From NCBI RefSeq assembly GCF_009792355.1, contig NZ_CP047045.1, forward strand, positions 1,302,001-1,366,000: DNA of 64,000 nucleotides. The letters are read 5' to 3'. Numbering within the stretch: the first letter of the stretch is position 1; every line of letters starts with the position of its first letter. The position numbers and the translations under genes are program-made. Shown piece after piece: positions 34,384 through 43,032 of the stretch. The notes beneath the pieces are model-generated. The model saw only the letters and a program-made list of their open reading frames with translations, was not told the DNA's origin and made no database searches. Source of the DNA: Terricaulis silvestris (GTDB taxonomy: Bacteria > Pseudomonadota > Alphaproteobacteria > Caulobacterales > Aquidulcibacteraceae).

Positions 34384-34464
34384 CCGGCAATTCCATGACT
34401 GCTTTGTGAGAATTCATGGGACGCTGGCGCCGGGACCAACCGCGCGCAGGGAGGATTTTGCCGT

Positions 34465-36312
34465 ATGTGGAACATCGTCGTAGCAGGCGGCATCGCGATC
34501 ACGTTGATCACGGCCGTCCCGGTCTTCCTGCAGCTGCGCAAGCACCCGCAGGGCATCCACATCCTCTTCTTCACCGAGATGTGGGAGCGGTTTTCCTACT
34601 ACGGCATGCGCGTGTTGCTGCTGACCTACATGACGCAGCACTTCCTGTTCTCCGACACCTACGGGCAGGGCACCTACGGCGCCTACACATCGCTCGTGTA
34701 CCTGCTGCCGCTGATCGGCGGCTTCCTCGCCGACAAATATATCGGCACCCGCAAGGCCATCGCTTTCGGCGCATTGCTGCTGGTTGCCGGCCACCTCACC
34801 ATGGCGATCGAGCAGCCGCAGGTGCAGCAGACGCTCACCTACCAAGGCCAAGCCTACGACTTTGAGATCACCGGCCGCCAAGATCAGCGCGCGACTCGCA
34901 TCATGGTCGGTGGCCAAGCCTACGATTACGGTCCAGCCGACGGCGGCGGCATCGCCATCGAAGGCCTGCCGGCCAACGCTGCGTTGCCGAGCACGCTCGA
35001 GGCCGGCTCGTACACACTTGCCGAAGAGGGCCGCAATCCGCTCTTTGTGAACATCTTCTTCTTCGCCATGGCGTTGATCGCCATGGGCGTCGGCTTCCTG
35101 AAGCCCAACATCTCGACCTCGATCGGTCAGCTCTATGAGCCTGGCGATCCACGTCGCGACGCCGGCTTCACGCTCTACTATTTCGGCATCAATCTCGGCG
35201 CGTTCTGGGCGCAGGTTTTGTGCGCAGGCCTCGGCGCGACATTCGGCTGGGCCTACGGCTTCGGCGCCGCGGGTATCGGGATGGCGATTGGCTATCTTGT
35301 GTTTGTGAACAAGCGGCTCTTGTTCTTCATCCCCGGTCCGAAGCAATTGCCCGATCATGTCGGCGCCCCGCCGGAGCCGGAGCTGATCAAAAAGCCGCTG
35401 TTAGGCCCCATCAACCGCGAGTGGCTGATCTACATTCTGGGCCTCGCGGGCGTCGCCGGCGTTTGGGTACTGCTGCAACGTGAGCCGTGGGTGAACACCG
35501 CGCTGACATGGTCGTCCGTGATCATGCTCGGGTACTTCTTGTTATACATGATCCGGAACTGCTCCTGGATCGAAAGCCAGCGCATCATTGTCGCTCTGGT
35601 TCTCGTTCTGGCATCGACTGTGTTCTTCGCGCTGTTCGAACTTGCGGGCTCGGCGCTCAATCAGTTCGCCGAGCGCAACACCGCGCTGCCAAACGACGGC
35701 TTCTTCTCGATGACGTCCGGCCAAACGCAGAGCTTCAACGGCGCCTTTATCCTGCTGTTGGCGCCCGTGTTCGCGATGATGTGGAGCTGGATCAACAAGC
35801 ACAATCTCGATCCGGGCGACGGCTTCAAGTTCGCGCTCGCTCTGATCCAAGTCGGCGCTGGCTTCCTGGTGCTGGTCTGGGGCGCGCAATACGCTGACGA
35901 AAGCGCGCGCGTGCCGCTCATCTTCCTGGCGCTGCTCTATCTGCTCCACACCACGGGTGAGCTCTTCCTCTCGCCGGTTGGTCTCTCTGCCATGACCAAG
36001 CTGGCGCCCGCGCCCATCGTGGCGACCATGATGGCGACCTGGTTCCTGGGCTCGTCTGGCGCGCAAGCGTTGGCGGCCCAGATCTCGAAGCTGACGGCGC
36101 AGGAGACTGTGGGCGGCCAAGTGCTCGACCCGCACGCGGCGCTCGCGACCTACGTCCAGGTCTTCAACCAGATCGGCTGGTTGTCGATTTGGATCGGCGT
36201 TGGTTTGGGCGTGGCGTCGCCGCTGCTCCGCTACATGGCGCACCTGAAGGTCATCGACGCCCGCAAGCGCTCAATCCGCGAAGGCGAGGCCGGCTCGCCA
36301 GTCAAAGGCTAG
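34465..36312 (+). CDS. Proton-dependent oligopeptide transporter (POT/PTR family)
   Basis: A 615-residue secondary transporter of di/tripeptides. The ExxER motif is EMWERFSYYGMR in the first helix and the family signature includes FYFGINLG-like YYFGINLGAFWAQ. About 12-14 helices are predicted. Residues 118-190 form an extra hydrophilic segment between early helices, with two similar pieces (TYQGQAYDFEITG and MVGGQAYDYGPAD), probably periplasmic. An intrinsic terminator follows directly. No peptidase gene is adjacent. Confidence 0.92.
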   Translation: MWNIVVAGGIAITLITAVPVFLQLRKHPQGIHILFFTEMWERFSYYGMRVLLLTYMTQHFLFSDTYGQGTYGAYTSLVYLLPLIGGFLADKYIGTRKAIAFGALLLVAGHLTMAIEQPQVQQTLTYQGQAYDFEITGRQDQRATRIMVGGQAYDYGPADGGGIAIEGLPANAALPSTLEAGSYTLAEEGRNPLFVNIFFFAMALIAMGVGFLKPNISTSIGQLYEPGDPRRDAGFTLYYFGINLGAFWAQVLCAGLGATFGWAYGFGAAGIGMAIGYLVFVNKRLLFFIPGPKQLPDHVGAPPEPELIKKPLLGPINREWLIYILGLAGVAGVWVLLQREPWVNTALTWSSVIMLGYFLLYMIRNCSWIESQRIIVALVLVLASTVFFALFELAGSALNQFAERNTALPNDGFFSMTSGQTQSFNGAFILLLAPVFAMMWSWINKHNLDPGDGFKFALALIQVGAGFLVLVWGAQYADESARVPLIFLALLYLLHTTGELFLSPVGLSAMTKLAPAPIVATMMATWFLGSSGAQALAAQISKLTAQETVGGQVLDPHAALATYVQVFNQIGWLSIWIGVGLGVASPLLRYMAHLKVIDARKRSIREGEAGSPVKG

Positions 36313-36318
36313 AATCGG

Positions 36319-36355
36319 GTCCCGCCGGCCTTTGGAGGGCCGGCGGGACCGTTTT
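36319..36355 (+). terminator. Intrinsic terminator after the POT transporter
   Basis: GTCCCGCCGGCC (36319-36330) pairs perfectly with GGCCGGCGGGAC (36338-36349) around a 7-base loop, followed by CGTTTT. It starts 7 bases after the transporter stop. Confidence 0.88.
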
Positions 36356-36697
36356 CCAAATCCGGTATGGGCGGCCTCGGCGCCCGCCACGCCTTGTAAT
36401 CATTTCGCTTTCGACGCGTCGGTCGCCTTTGGGGTTAACCACAGGCGCGGCCGAAAAATATCAAGATAAATCCTGTCGTTACGAGATTTCCTCGGCCGCC
36501 TGCTGGTGTCGCTTATTGCGCGCGCTTAGCTTTCCGGATGAACTGATGGAGCCGAGGGGCGGGGACGCCTTCAAAGCCGCCGGTCCGCCCGAATTGGTCG
36601 CTTCCCAGCCTCAATCCGGAACGGCTCTGGTCCAGAATCGAGAACTACACGTGATGCCCGGTCGTCTCCCCAGGACCGGCGCTAAGGAGGTGCTGAC
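36356..36697. other. Leader region of the VirD4-like ATPase gene
   Basis: About 340 bases between the terminator and the next gene, with no convincing ORF. It holds a locally AT-rich stretch (AAAAATATCAAGATAAATCC near 36465) that may mark the promoter, and GGTTAACC at 36434-36441, which resembles a CtrA half-site but lacks the second half. AAGGAGGTGCTGAC at its end is a near-perfect Shine-Dalgarno. Confidence 0.45.
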
Positions 36698-38077
36698 ATG
36701 TCTCGGCCGCGCACGACCCGCTCCCGCAAGAAGCCTCCGGTGGCTTCCGAGCAGGTATTGCGCCCAGAGGTCATGGACCTCCTGCTGGGGTGGAAGCACG
36801 AAGACCAGAAGGACCCGATCGGCTTCGGCGCCCCGCGCGCCAACGAGGCCGCGATCCAGGGCGAGGTCCCGATCCTCTACAGCGAGGATCGCCACCTGCT
36901 GACCATCGCGCCCACGGGCGCGGGCAAGGGCCGCGGCGTCATCATCCCGAACCTGCTCCGCTTCGAAGGCTCGGTGATCGTCATCGACCCTAAGGGCGAG
37001 ACTTGGCACGTCACCCATCGCCGCCGGAAGGAGATGGGGCAGGAAGTGCGCCTGCTCGATCCGTTCGGCGCCGTCTCCAAGAAAACCGATGCCCTGAACC
37101 CGTTCGATCTGTTCGATCGCCCCGGAGCGCTGCTCGACGCCGACGCCGAAATGCTGGCCTCGCTGCTGGCGGGCGACGTCGGTTTCCACAAGGAGCCCTT
37201 CTGGGACAATTGGGGCCGTTCGCTGATGGCCGGCGTCATCGCCGCCGTCGCCGAAACCGCGCCGAAGAGCGAGCGCCATTTCGGCCGCGTCCGCGAAATC
37301 CTGATGAGCGACGACGCGGTGTATAATCTCGCCGCGTTGATCGAGAACCACGAGCAGCTCAACCGGTTGTCGAAGCAGAACATCTCGAGCTTCCTGCCGA
37401 TCACAGAGCAAACCCGTTCCGGCATCCTCTCCACCGCGCAGAGCTATCTGAAGGTGGTGAACTCGGATTCTGCGCTGCGTTCGCTGTCGAAGTCGACCAT
37501 CGATCTCGGCGCGGTGCGTCGCGGCGATCCGATGACGATCTACATCGTCATCCCGCCGGACAAACTCGAAAGCCACGGCGCGTTGCTGCGTCTCTGGGTC
37601 GGCGCGCTGATGCTGACGGTGATGGGCCGCAAGCGCCGTCCGAAGCGCTCGACGCTCTTTCTGCTGGACGAGTGCGCGCAACTCGGCGAGTTCGGCCCGC
37701 TGCGGCAATCGATGACGCTGCTGCGCGGCTACGGCCTACAAGTGTGGCCGTTCTTCCAAGATTTGTCGCAGCTGCAGCGGCTCTATCCGAAAGACTGGCG
37801 CACCATCTTCAATAACGCCGGCGTGTTTCAACTCTTCGGGGTCGCCAACCACCTGATGGCGAAAGAGAGCTCAGAGCTGATCGGCGACATCAACGCAGAC
37901 GTTCTCCGCGCCATGGCCAAGGACCGCCAGATTATCTCGGTGTCGAACGAGAAGGCGATGAGCGCGCGCTTGCCGGATTATCTGATGGACGCGCCCTTCG
38001 CTGGCCAGTTCGATCCGAACCCGATGTTCGAACCCGACCCTGGCCCGACCAAACGCCGGCCCTCGCGCGCCCGCTAA
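36698..38077 (+). CDS. Orphan soluble VirD4/TraG-type coupling ATPase
   Basis: A 459-residue P-loop ATPase of the conjugative DNA transfer coupling-protein family. Walker A is APTGAGKGRG (Lys77) and Walker B LFLLDECAQLG (Asp324-Glu325), with VIVIDPKGETW and LRGYGLQVWPFFQDLSQLQ typical of TraG/VirD4. The usual N-terminal membrane helices are missing; the protein begins with a short basic tail. No relaxase, VirB or other conjugation gene is within the window, so it is not part of a visible transfer system. The Shine-Dalgarno AAGGAGG is very strong. Its stop overlaps the convergent beta-lactamase gene by CTAA. Confidence 0.88.
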   Translation: MSRPRTTRSRKKPPVASEQVLRPEVMDLLLGWKHEDQKDPIGFGAPRANEAAIQGEVPILYSEDRHLLTIAPTGAGKGRGVIIPNLLRFEGSVIVIDPKGETWHVTHRRRKEMGQEVRLLDPFGAVSKKTDALNPFDLFDRPGALLDADAEMLASLLAGDVGFHKEPFWDNWGRSLMAGVIAAVAETAPKSERHFGRVREILMSDDAVYNLAALIENHEQLNRLSKQNISSFLPITEQTRSGILSTAQSYLKVVNSDSALRSLSKSTIDLGAVRRGDPMTIYIVIPPDKLESHGALLRLWVGALMLTVMGRKRRPKRSTLFLLDECAQLGEFGPLRQSMTLLRGYGLQVWPFFQDLSQLQRLYPKDWRTIFNNAGVFQLFGVANHLMAKESSELIGDINADVLRAMAKDRQIISVSNEKAMSARLPDYLMDAPFAGQFDPNPMFEPDPGPTKRRPSRAR

Positions 38078-38988
38078 TTCGCGGCGGCGGTTTGGCGCGC
38101 CAGTTCAGCTTCAAACGTCGCCTGAAGCCGCGTGTTCAAGCGCTGCAATTCGCCCGCGTCCACGAACGCGTTGGCGTCGCCGGCGATTTGACGCGCACGC
38201 TTGCCGACAAGATCGGCAAACTCCGGATGGTTGGTCAGCAGCACGTCTGCTTCAATCGTGCGGAGACGCGCAAACGTGGCGCGAAAATTCTCCGCGATGC
38301 CGGGGTAGGCGGGCGGCACGAGTGATCGGCCGGCCAACGTCGTGCTGCAGTGAAAGAACGCACGATGTGGCGCGCCGTCCGCACCGCGCACATCCATGCT
38401 CCATGACGTGCAGCCAGGGGTGTGGCCCGCGGTGATCAGCGCCGTCATCGTGACGCCGCCCAGCGTCAGCGTTTCGCCGTCGCCGATCACACGGTCCACG
38501 CGCACCCGCGGCGCAATCGCGCCAAACCCGACGCGGCCGGACTCTAACGCCTCGCGGTCGCCCTCGCTCGCCACCATCGTCGCACCGCTTGCTTGTTGAA
38601 GCCGCGCCAGGCCGCCGGCGTGATCGATGTGCGCGTGTGAGTTCAGCAGATATTTCACATCACGAATGTTGAAACCGAGCGCCTCGATGTTTGCGATGAT
38701 CGCCGGCGCACTCTGCGGGAAGGCGCCGTCGAGCAGGAAATGCCCGTCCGGCGTCGTGATCAGAAAGGCGCTGACCCCGCTGACGCCGACATAGTGGATG
38801 TTGCCGATCAGCGCGTAGGGCGCGACCGGCGCATTCCACTCGCCCCAATCGTCCTCAAGCGGCGCTTGCTCCGCCGCCGCCATTTCGGCTTCGCTGGCGA
38901 GTGGGGGAAGGGGCGCGGGCTCCGGCGCGCTTGGCGCCGCACACGCCGCCAGAGCCACACAAACGAAGAGCGCGCGCAGAGGGATCAT
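38074..38988 (-). CDS. Subclass B3-type metallo-beta-lactamase, predicted lipoprotein
   Basis: A 304-residue metallo-hydrolase with a signal peptide and lipobox (VALAAC). Zinc ligands of a B3 enzyme are visible: SHAHIDHAGG (His-x-His-x-Asp-His), GHTPGCTSWS (second His) and NHPEF (third His). NIHYVGVSGVSAFLITTPDGHFLLDG is the typical B3 N-terminal strand region. B3 enzymes hydrolyse beta-lactams, but similar lactonases and housekeeping hydrolases exist, so a resistance role is not established. It converges on the VirD4-like gene. Confidence 0.85.
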   Translation of the reverse strand: MIPLRALFVCVALAACAAPSAPEPAPLPPLASEAEMAAAEQAPLEDDWGEWNAPVAPYALIGNIHYVGVSGVSAFLITTPDGHFLLDGAFPQSAPAIIANIEALGFNIRDVKYLLNSHAHIDHAGGLARLQQASGATMVASEGDREALESGRVGFGAIAPRVRVDRVIGDGETLTLGGVTMTALITAGHTPGCTSWSMDVRGADGAPHRAFFHCSTTLAGRSLVPPAYPGIAENFRATFARLRTIEADVLLTNHPEFADLVGKRARQIAGDANAFVDAGELQRLNTRLQATFEAELARQTAAAN

Positions 38989-39027
38989 GCGCGCGCTCTA
39001 ACGGTCTTCGTCCCTCTGATCAAACGA

Positions 39028-41145
39028 TCAGAACGAGCCGCTTAGTTCCAGGATGAACCACGGACTGGTCGCGAATTCCCGGTTGGTGAGCTGTTGGGCA
39101 ACGAGCGGGCCGTTGCGGTCTGGGCCGAAGATGCGGCGATCACGCAACACTTCGCCGTTGCCGATGTTGGCCGCCCACAGACGGAGCTTCATGTTGTTGG
39201 GCAACGCTGTCGTTTCCCACCACAGATCGACCCACGGGCCTTCTTCCTGCGTATCGACGTCGGTCAGGCGATAGCCCTGAACTTCGCCTTGCTTGTACGC
39301 TTCGATGCCCCAGGACCAGCGCTGCTCGGGGAAGTCTTGTCGGAAGGCGATATCGACCTCCGATTCCGGTTGCCACGAAATGATCCGAGGATTGCCGGTC
39401 ACTGGGTCGGTGACTTCCGTGTCCCAGAACTCCGCCTCAACGGTGAGCCGCGAATTCGGGATAAAGGGAATGCGCGACGAGAAGTTGAGGTCGAGGCTCC
39501 ATGCCTCGGCGTCCCCGATATTGCCGGGCGCGTCGAACGGCTCATCGTCACCCGGATCCGGCGTACCCTGGGTATTGATCAGGACAACCAGATCGTTGAC
39601 GTCGCTGATCTGGTGGTGGACGAGCGCGAAGCCCAGCGCGGCGCCGCCGGGGAATCTCAAGTCGCCGCCCACCTCCGCGCGCCAATCGGTCTGTGGTTGG
39701 AGGTCAGGGTTGCCGCCATCGATCAGATCGTCGGCGAGCGAGGTGGATGAAACGAAATCGTCGAAATCAAGCTGGCCGACATCCCGATAGTAACGGAGGC
39801 GCAGCTGGTTGTTGCCGCCGAATGTGCGCGTGAGCTGGAATGACGGCTTCCAGAATGAAAGCTCCGTCGTCTGATCGGCGTCACCAGTGAAGGTGAGCGT
39901 GGATGTTTCCCACGCCACGCGGGACTCGAGTGACCAACGGTCGTTGGGCCGCCATGTGTGGACAGCGAAAAGGTCTGCGCGTTCTTCTTCGACGGTAACG
40001 TTCGAGTTCGGGATTGGGATCACGCTCGGCCCGCCGCCGGTATCGAGTATGAATTGAAACTCGGAATCGAGCGTGTTGACCGCGCCTTCGCCGCCAAACT
40101 CGATGCGGTGCTGCGGGCCGAAACTGCGCGAAAGCGTGCCACGCAAGATCGTCTCGATGGTCTCGCGTTCGGAGTTCACGACCGCCGTTTCCGTGACGAC
40201 GCCTAGCGCATCATACTCGACCGCCGTTTCGTTGTACTCGAACGGGTGCTGCGTGCGCAGGCCAACCAAAGCGAGCGACCACGGACCGAAATCGCGGTCG
40301 TAGTTCAACCCAACTTCGGAGAGCGTGCCTTCTTCCTTCCAACGCTGCGTGAGAGAGCCGTCGGGATCGCCCGTGGGCGTTGTGAAGTCGAACGTCTGGC
40401 GCTGTGCGTTGAACCAATCCGGATTGATCATGCCGGTGGCGCTAAAGCGGCCGCCAAACAGCGGGAAGGCGATGTTGGCGTTGTAGTAGGGATCCCAGAG
40501 ATTGCGCGGGTTCGTCATGTCGGCGTGGCGCTGAAGCACGCCTGCGCCATCGTAGAAATCGCGTTCGCCGATGAGATCGCGGTTTTGCGTGATCAGACGC
40601 AGACCGACGCCCCATTCGAGTTGCCCGTTGCGCCCGTTGTAGCCGATGTCGGCGCGCGGCATCAGCCGGTCTTGGTTCTGGTTGGAGTACTCAAAGCCGA
40701 CTTCGTAGACGCCGCTGCCGGCCGTTGGCGCGCGCACGATGTTGATTAGCGTGGCTTGGCCCGATGCGTCGCCCGCGACTTCGGCGCCGCGAAGCACTTC
40801 AAGGCGCACGATTTGGTTCGCCGGAATGCGCGCGAGGATGCTGTCGATGCTCTGGCCTTTTGCGGTGGGGCGCAGGCCGTCGACTAGGACGTTGCCGACC
40901 GCTCCCGAGAAGCCGCGCCGTTCATCGCCGGAATTGAGCGTGAAGCCAGGCGTGTTGTTGACCATGTCCATCGCGTTCTGCGGGTTGAACCGCGCGTAGA
41001 ACGCCACCTCATAGACCACCCGATCGTTCGTCGCGCTGGCCGGTGCGCTCGTCGGCGCCGGAACGGGCGTTTCAGTCGGCGCGGTTTGCGCATATGCGAC
41101 GCCACTCATCAGCGCCAGCGCCGATACCATCATTCGACCAAGCAT
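39028..41145 (-). CDS. TonB-dependent receptor
   Basis: A 705-residue outer-membrane receptor. After a signal peptide (MLGRMMVSALALMSGVAYAQ) and a Pro/Thr/Ala-rich linker, a plug domain is seen (MDMVNNTPGFTLNSGDERRGFSG, NVLVDGLRPTAKG, LEVLRGAEV), followed by a 22-strand barrel ending in the aromatic FILELSGSF. No clear TonB box is visible. The ligand is unknown; no siderophore, vitamin or sugar gene is adjacent. The ATG at 41145 is preceded by GGGAGGG; an upstream in-frame start at 41208 is rejected. Confidence 0.9.
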   Translation of the reverse strand: MLGRMMVSALALMSGVAYAQTAPTETPVPAPTSAPASATNDRVVYEVAFYARFNPQNAMDMVNNTPGFTLNSGDERRGFSGAVGNVLVDGLRPTAKGQSIDSILARIPANQIVRLEVLRGAEVAGDASGQATLINIVRAPTAGSGVYEVGFEYSNQNQDRLMPRADIGYNGRNGQLEWGVGLRLITQNRDLIGERDFYDGAGVLQRHADMTNPRNLWDPYYNANIAFPLFGGRFSATGMINPDWFNAQRQTFDFTTPTGDPDGSLTQRWKEEGTLSEVGLNYDRDFGPWSLALVGLRTQHPFEYNETAVEYDALGVVTETAVVNSERETIETILRGTLSRSFGPQHRIEFGGEGAVNTLDSEFQFILDTGGGPSVIPIPNSNVTVEEERADLFAVHTWRPNDRWSLESRVAWETSTLTFTGDADQTTELSFWKPSFQLTRTFGGNNQLRLRYYRDVGQLDFDDFVSSTSLADDLIDGGNPDLQPQTDWRAEVGGDLRFPGGAALGFALVHHQISDVNDLVVLINTQGTPDPGDDEPFDAPGNIGDAEAWSLDLNFSSRIPFIPNSRLTVEAEFWDTEVTDPVTGNPRIISWQPESEVDIAFRQDFPEQRWSWGIEAYKQGEVQGYRLTDVDTQEEGPWVDLWWETTALPNNMKLRLWAANIGNGEVLRDRRIFGPDRNGPLVAQQLTNREFATSPWFILELSGSF

Positions 41146-41318
41146 CTTAGTCCCTCCCGTCGCGCCGTCTCCCGCGGCGTGCGGCGTCCGCTTCATGCGG
41201 TGCTGCATGTTTCAAGATGATTGCAGCACGTTTCACAGATGCAGATGCGCGGGCTTTTTCTAGGCAAATGGCAGCGTTTGCGACGAAGCAGCGTCTGGGC
41301 GCGACGATCACTAACGAA

Positions 41319-41350
41319 AACGCCGCCGAAGGTTGCCCCTCGGCGGCGTT
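41319..41350. terminator. Intrinsic terminator after the Lys/Ala microprotein
   Basis: AACGCCGCCGA pairs perfectly with TCGGCGGCGTT around a 10-base loop. On the minus strand it is followed by TTCGTT after the stem (TTTTCGTT in total) and on the plus strand by CGTTTT. It lies 27 bases after the microprotein stop. Confidence 0.85.
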
Positions 41351-41376
41351 CGTTTTCTCTGGAAGGAGAAGAAGTC

Positions 41377-41448
41377 CTACTTCTTCTTTTTCGCCTTGGC
41401 CTTCTTGCCAGCCTTAGCAACCTTCGCAGCTTTCTTTTTCGCAGCCAT
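41377..41448 (-). CDS. 23-residue Lys/Ala microprotein
   Basis: A complete tiny frame: Met-Ala-Ala, then alternating Lys and Ala blocks, with 12 Lys, 8 Ala, one Val and one Gly, ending in four Lys and TAG. GGGAGG lies 8 bases before the ATG and a strong intrinsic terminator follows, so it looks like a real expressed unit. Composition resembles histone H1-like tails and the C-terminus of the DNA glycosylase at 26821-27543. Nucleic acid binding is a reasonable guess. It lies 78 bases after tldD on the same strand and may have its own promoter. Confidence 0.7.
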   Translation of the reverse strand: MAAKKKAAKVAKAGKKAKAKKKK

Positions 41449-41526
41449 AGTATCAACCTCCCCAGACCATTGGGATGCTCATAGTCTCTGCGTCGATTCT
41501 CTAAATTGTAAATGCACGCTGACGAA

Positions 41527-42948
41527 CTAGCCGCCGCCGACAGTCAGCCCGGTGATGTACAAAGTGGGCTGTCCGACGCCCACCGGAACGCTCTGTCCGG
41601 CCTTCCCGCAGGTGCCGACTCCTTCGTCGAGTTGCAGGTCGTTGCCCACCATCGTCACGCGTGTCAGCGCGCTCGGACCATCGCCGATCAACGTCGCGCC
41701 CTTGATCGGTGCTTTGATCTTTCCGTCCTCCACCAGGTACGCTTCCGTGCATTGGAAAACGAACTTGCCGGAGGTGATATCGACCTGACCGCCTCCGAAA
41801 TTAACCGCATAAATTCCGGACTTCAGGCTGGTCAGGATCTCGCCAGGGTCTTTGTCGCCGGCGGTCATGAAGGTGTTGGTCATGCGCGGCATCGGCCGGT
41901 GCGCGTAGCTTTCGCGGCGGCCGTTTCCGGTCGCGGCGACGCCCGAGAGACGTGCGTTCATGCGGTCCTGCAAATAGCCTTTGAGGATGCCGTCTTCGAT
42001 CAAAACGGTGCGCTGAGTCGGCGTGCCTTCGTCGTCGATCGTTAGAGAGCCGCGACGATTTTCGATCGTCCCGTCATCCACAACTGTTACACCGGGTGCG
42101 GCAACTCGCTCACCCACCATGCCGGCAAAAGCGCTCGTGCCTTTCCGGTTGAAGTCGCCCTCAAGACCGTGACCGACCGCTTCATGCAGCAGCACGCCAG
42201 GCCAGCCCGGACCGAGCACCACATCCATCTCGCCGGTCGGCGCCGGAATCGCGTCGAGGTTCACCAGCGCGATGCGCAGCGCTTCGTCCGCCAGCTTCTT
42301 CCAGCGCTCGGGTGAGATGAACACTTCGTATGGCTCGCGACCGCCTGCGCCGGCAGAGCCAGACTCGCGGCGGCCATCACGCTCCACCGTCACCGAGACG
42401 TTCACCCGCACCAGCGGCCGGTGGTCTGTCAGTTTCGCGCCGTCCGGCCGCAGGATCGTCAGCCCGCGTCGCGCGCCAGCCAGCGTCGCCGCGACCTGCA
42501 CGACCTTGGGATCTTTGGCCCGGCAATACGCGTCAATCTCGGCCAGAAGCGCGGTCTTGTCTGTGAACAGCGGAGATTCGATCGGGTCGAAGTCGGCATA
42601 GAGCTGCCGGTTCACCTTGGCGGGGCTCACATCGAGCGTGCCCTGATGTCCCATCTTGACCGCGGCGGCGGCTTCGGCCGCCCGTGAGACAGCGTCCGTC
42701 TCCAGCACGCTGGCATGCCCATATCCGGCCCGCTCACCTGCCACGACCCGCAGGCCAAAGCCCTGGGTGGCGTCGAATGAGGCCGACTTCAGTCGGCCGT
42801 CGTCCCAATAAAAGCTCTCGGTGCGGCTATCTTCCATGAAGATCTCGCCGTCGTCGGCGCCTTGGGTGGCGTTGGCCAGAATGCGCGCGGCGGCGTCCCA
42901 GTCCATTTCAGCAGCTTGTTCAGGGGCGGCGCGCAGACCGTCGGCCAT
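41527..42948 (-). CDS. tldD: Metalloprotease TldD
   Basis: TldD is the zinc-bearing half of the TldD/TldE (PmbA) protease that processes short peptides. The 473-residue protein has the zinc motif HEAVGH (His255, Glu256, His260) within GVLLHEAVGHGLEGDFNRKG, and the C-terminal GTCGKAGQSVPVGVGQPTLYITGLTVGG. GGAG precedes the ATG at 42948. Its partner pmbA is at 20841-22187. In alphaproteobacteria tldD usually lies next to the ctaC operon, as here. Confidence 0.96.
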   Translation of the reverse strand: MADGLRAAPEQAAEMDWDAAARILANATQGADDGEIFMEDSRTESFYWDDGRLKSASFDATQGFGLRVVAGERAGYGHASVLETDAVSRAAEAAAAVKMGHQGTLDVSPAKVNRQLYADFDPIESPLFTDKTALLAEIDAYCRAKDPKVVQVAATLAGARRGLTILRPDGAKLTDHRPLVRVNVSVTVERDGRRESGSAGAGGREPYEVFISPERWKKLADEALRIALVNLDAIPAPTGEMDVVLGPGWPGVLLHEAVGHGLEGDFNRKGTSAFAGMVGERVAAPGVTVVDDGTIENRRGSLTIDDEGTPTQRTVLIEDGILKGYLQDRMNARLSGVAATGNGRRESYAHRPMPRMTNTFMTAGDKDPGEILTSLKSGIYAVNFGGGQVDITSGKFVFQCTEAYLVEDGKIKAPIKGATLIGDGPSALTRVTMVGNDLQLDEGVGTCGKAGQSVPVGVGQPTLYITGLTVGGG

Positions 42949-43032
42949 AAGTCATTTCTCCGGTGGCGGGGGTGTCGGCCCAATATAGGCGCCGAGTCGG
43001 CCGATGGCGTCCCCGAAACGGAGATGTGTCCC

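Noticed and set aside
36434-36441. GGTTAACC as a CtrA binding site upstream of the VirD4-like gene
   Set aside because: Only one half-site-like sequence is present; the second TTAA at the required spacing is missing.
36611-37708. 365-codon minus-strand frame
   Set aside because: Antisense to the VirD4-like ATPase, which has complete Walker motifs; the shadow has none.
36698-38077. Integrative conjugative element around the TraG-like gene
   Set aside because: No relaxase, integrase, direct repeats or VirB genes are visible on either side; flanking genes are ordinary chromosomal ones.
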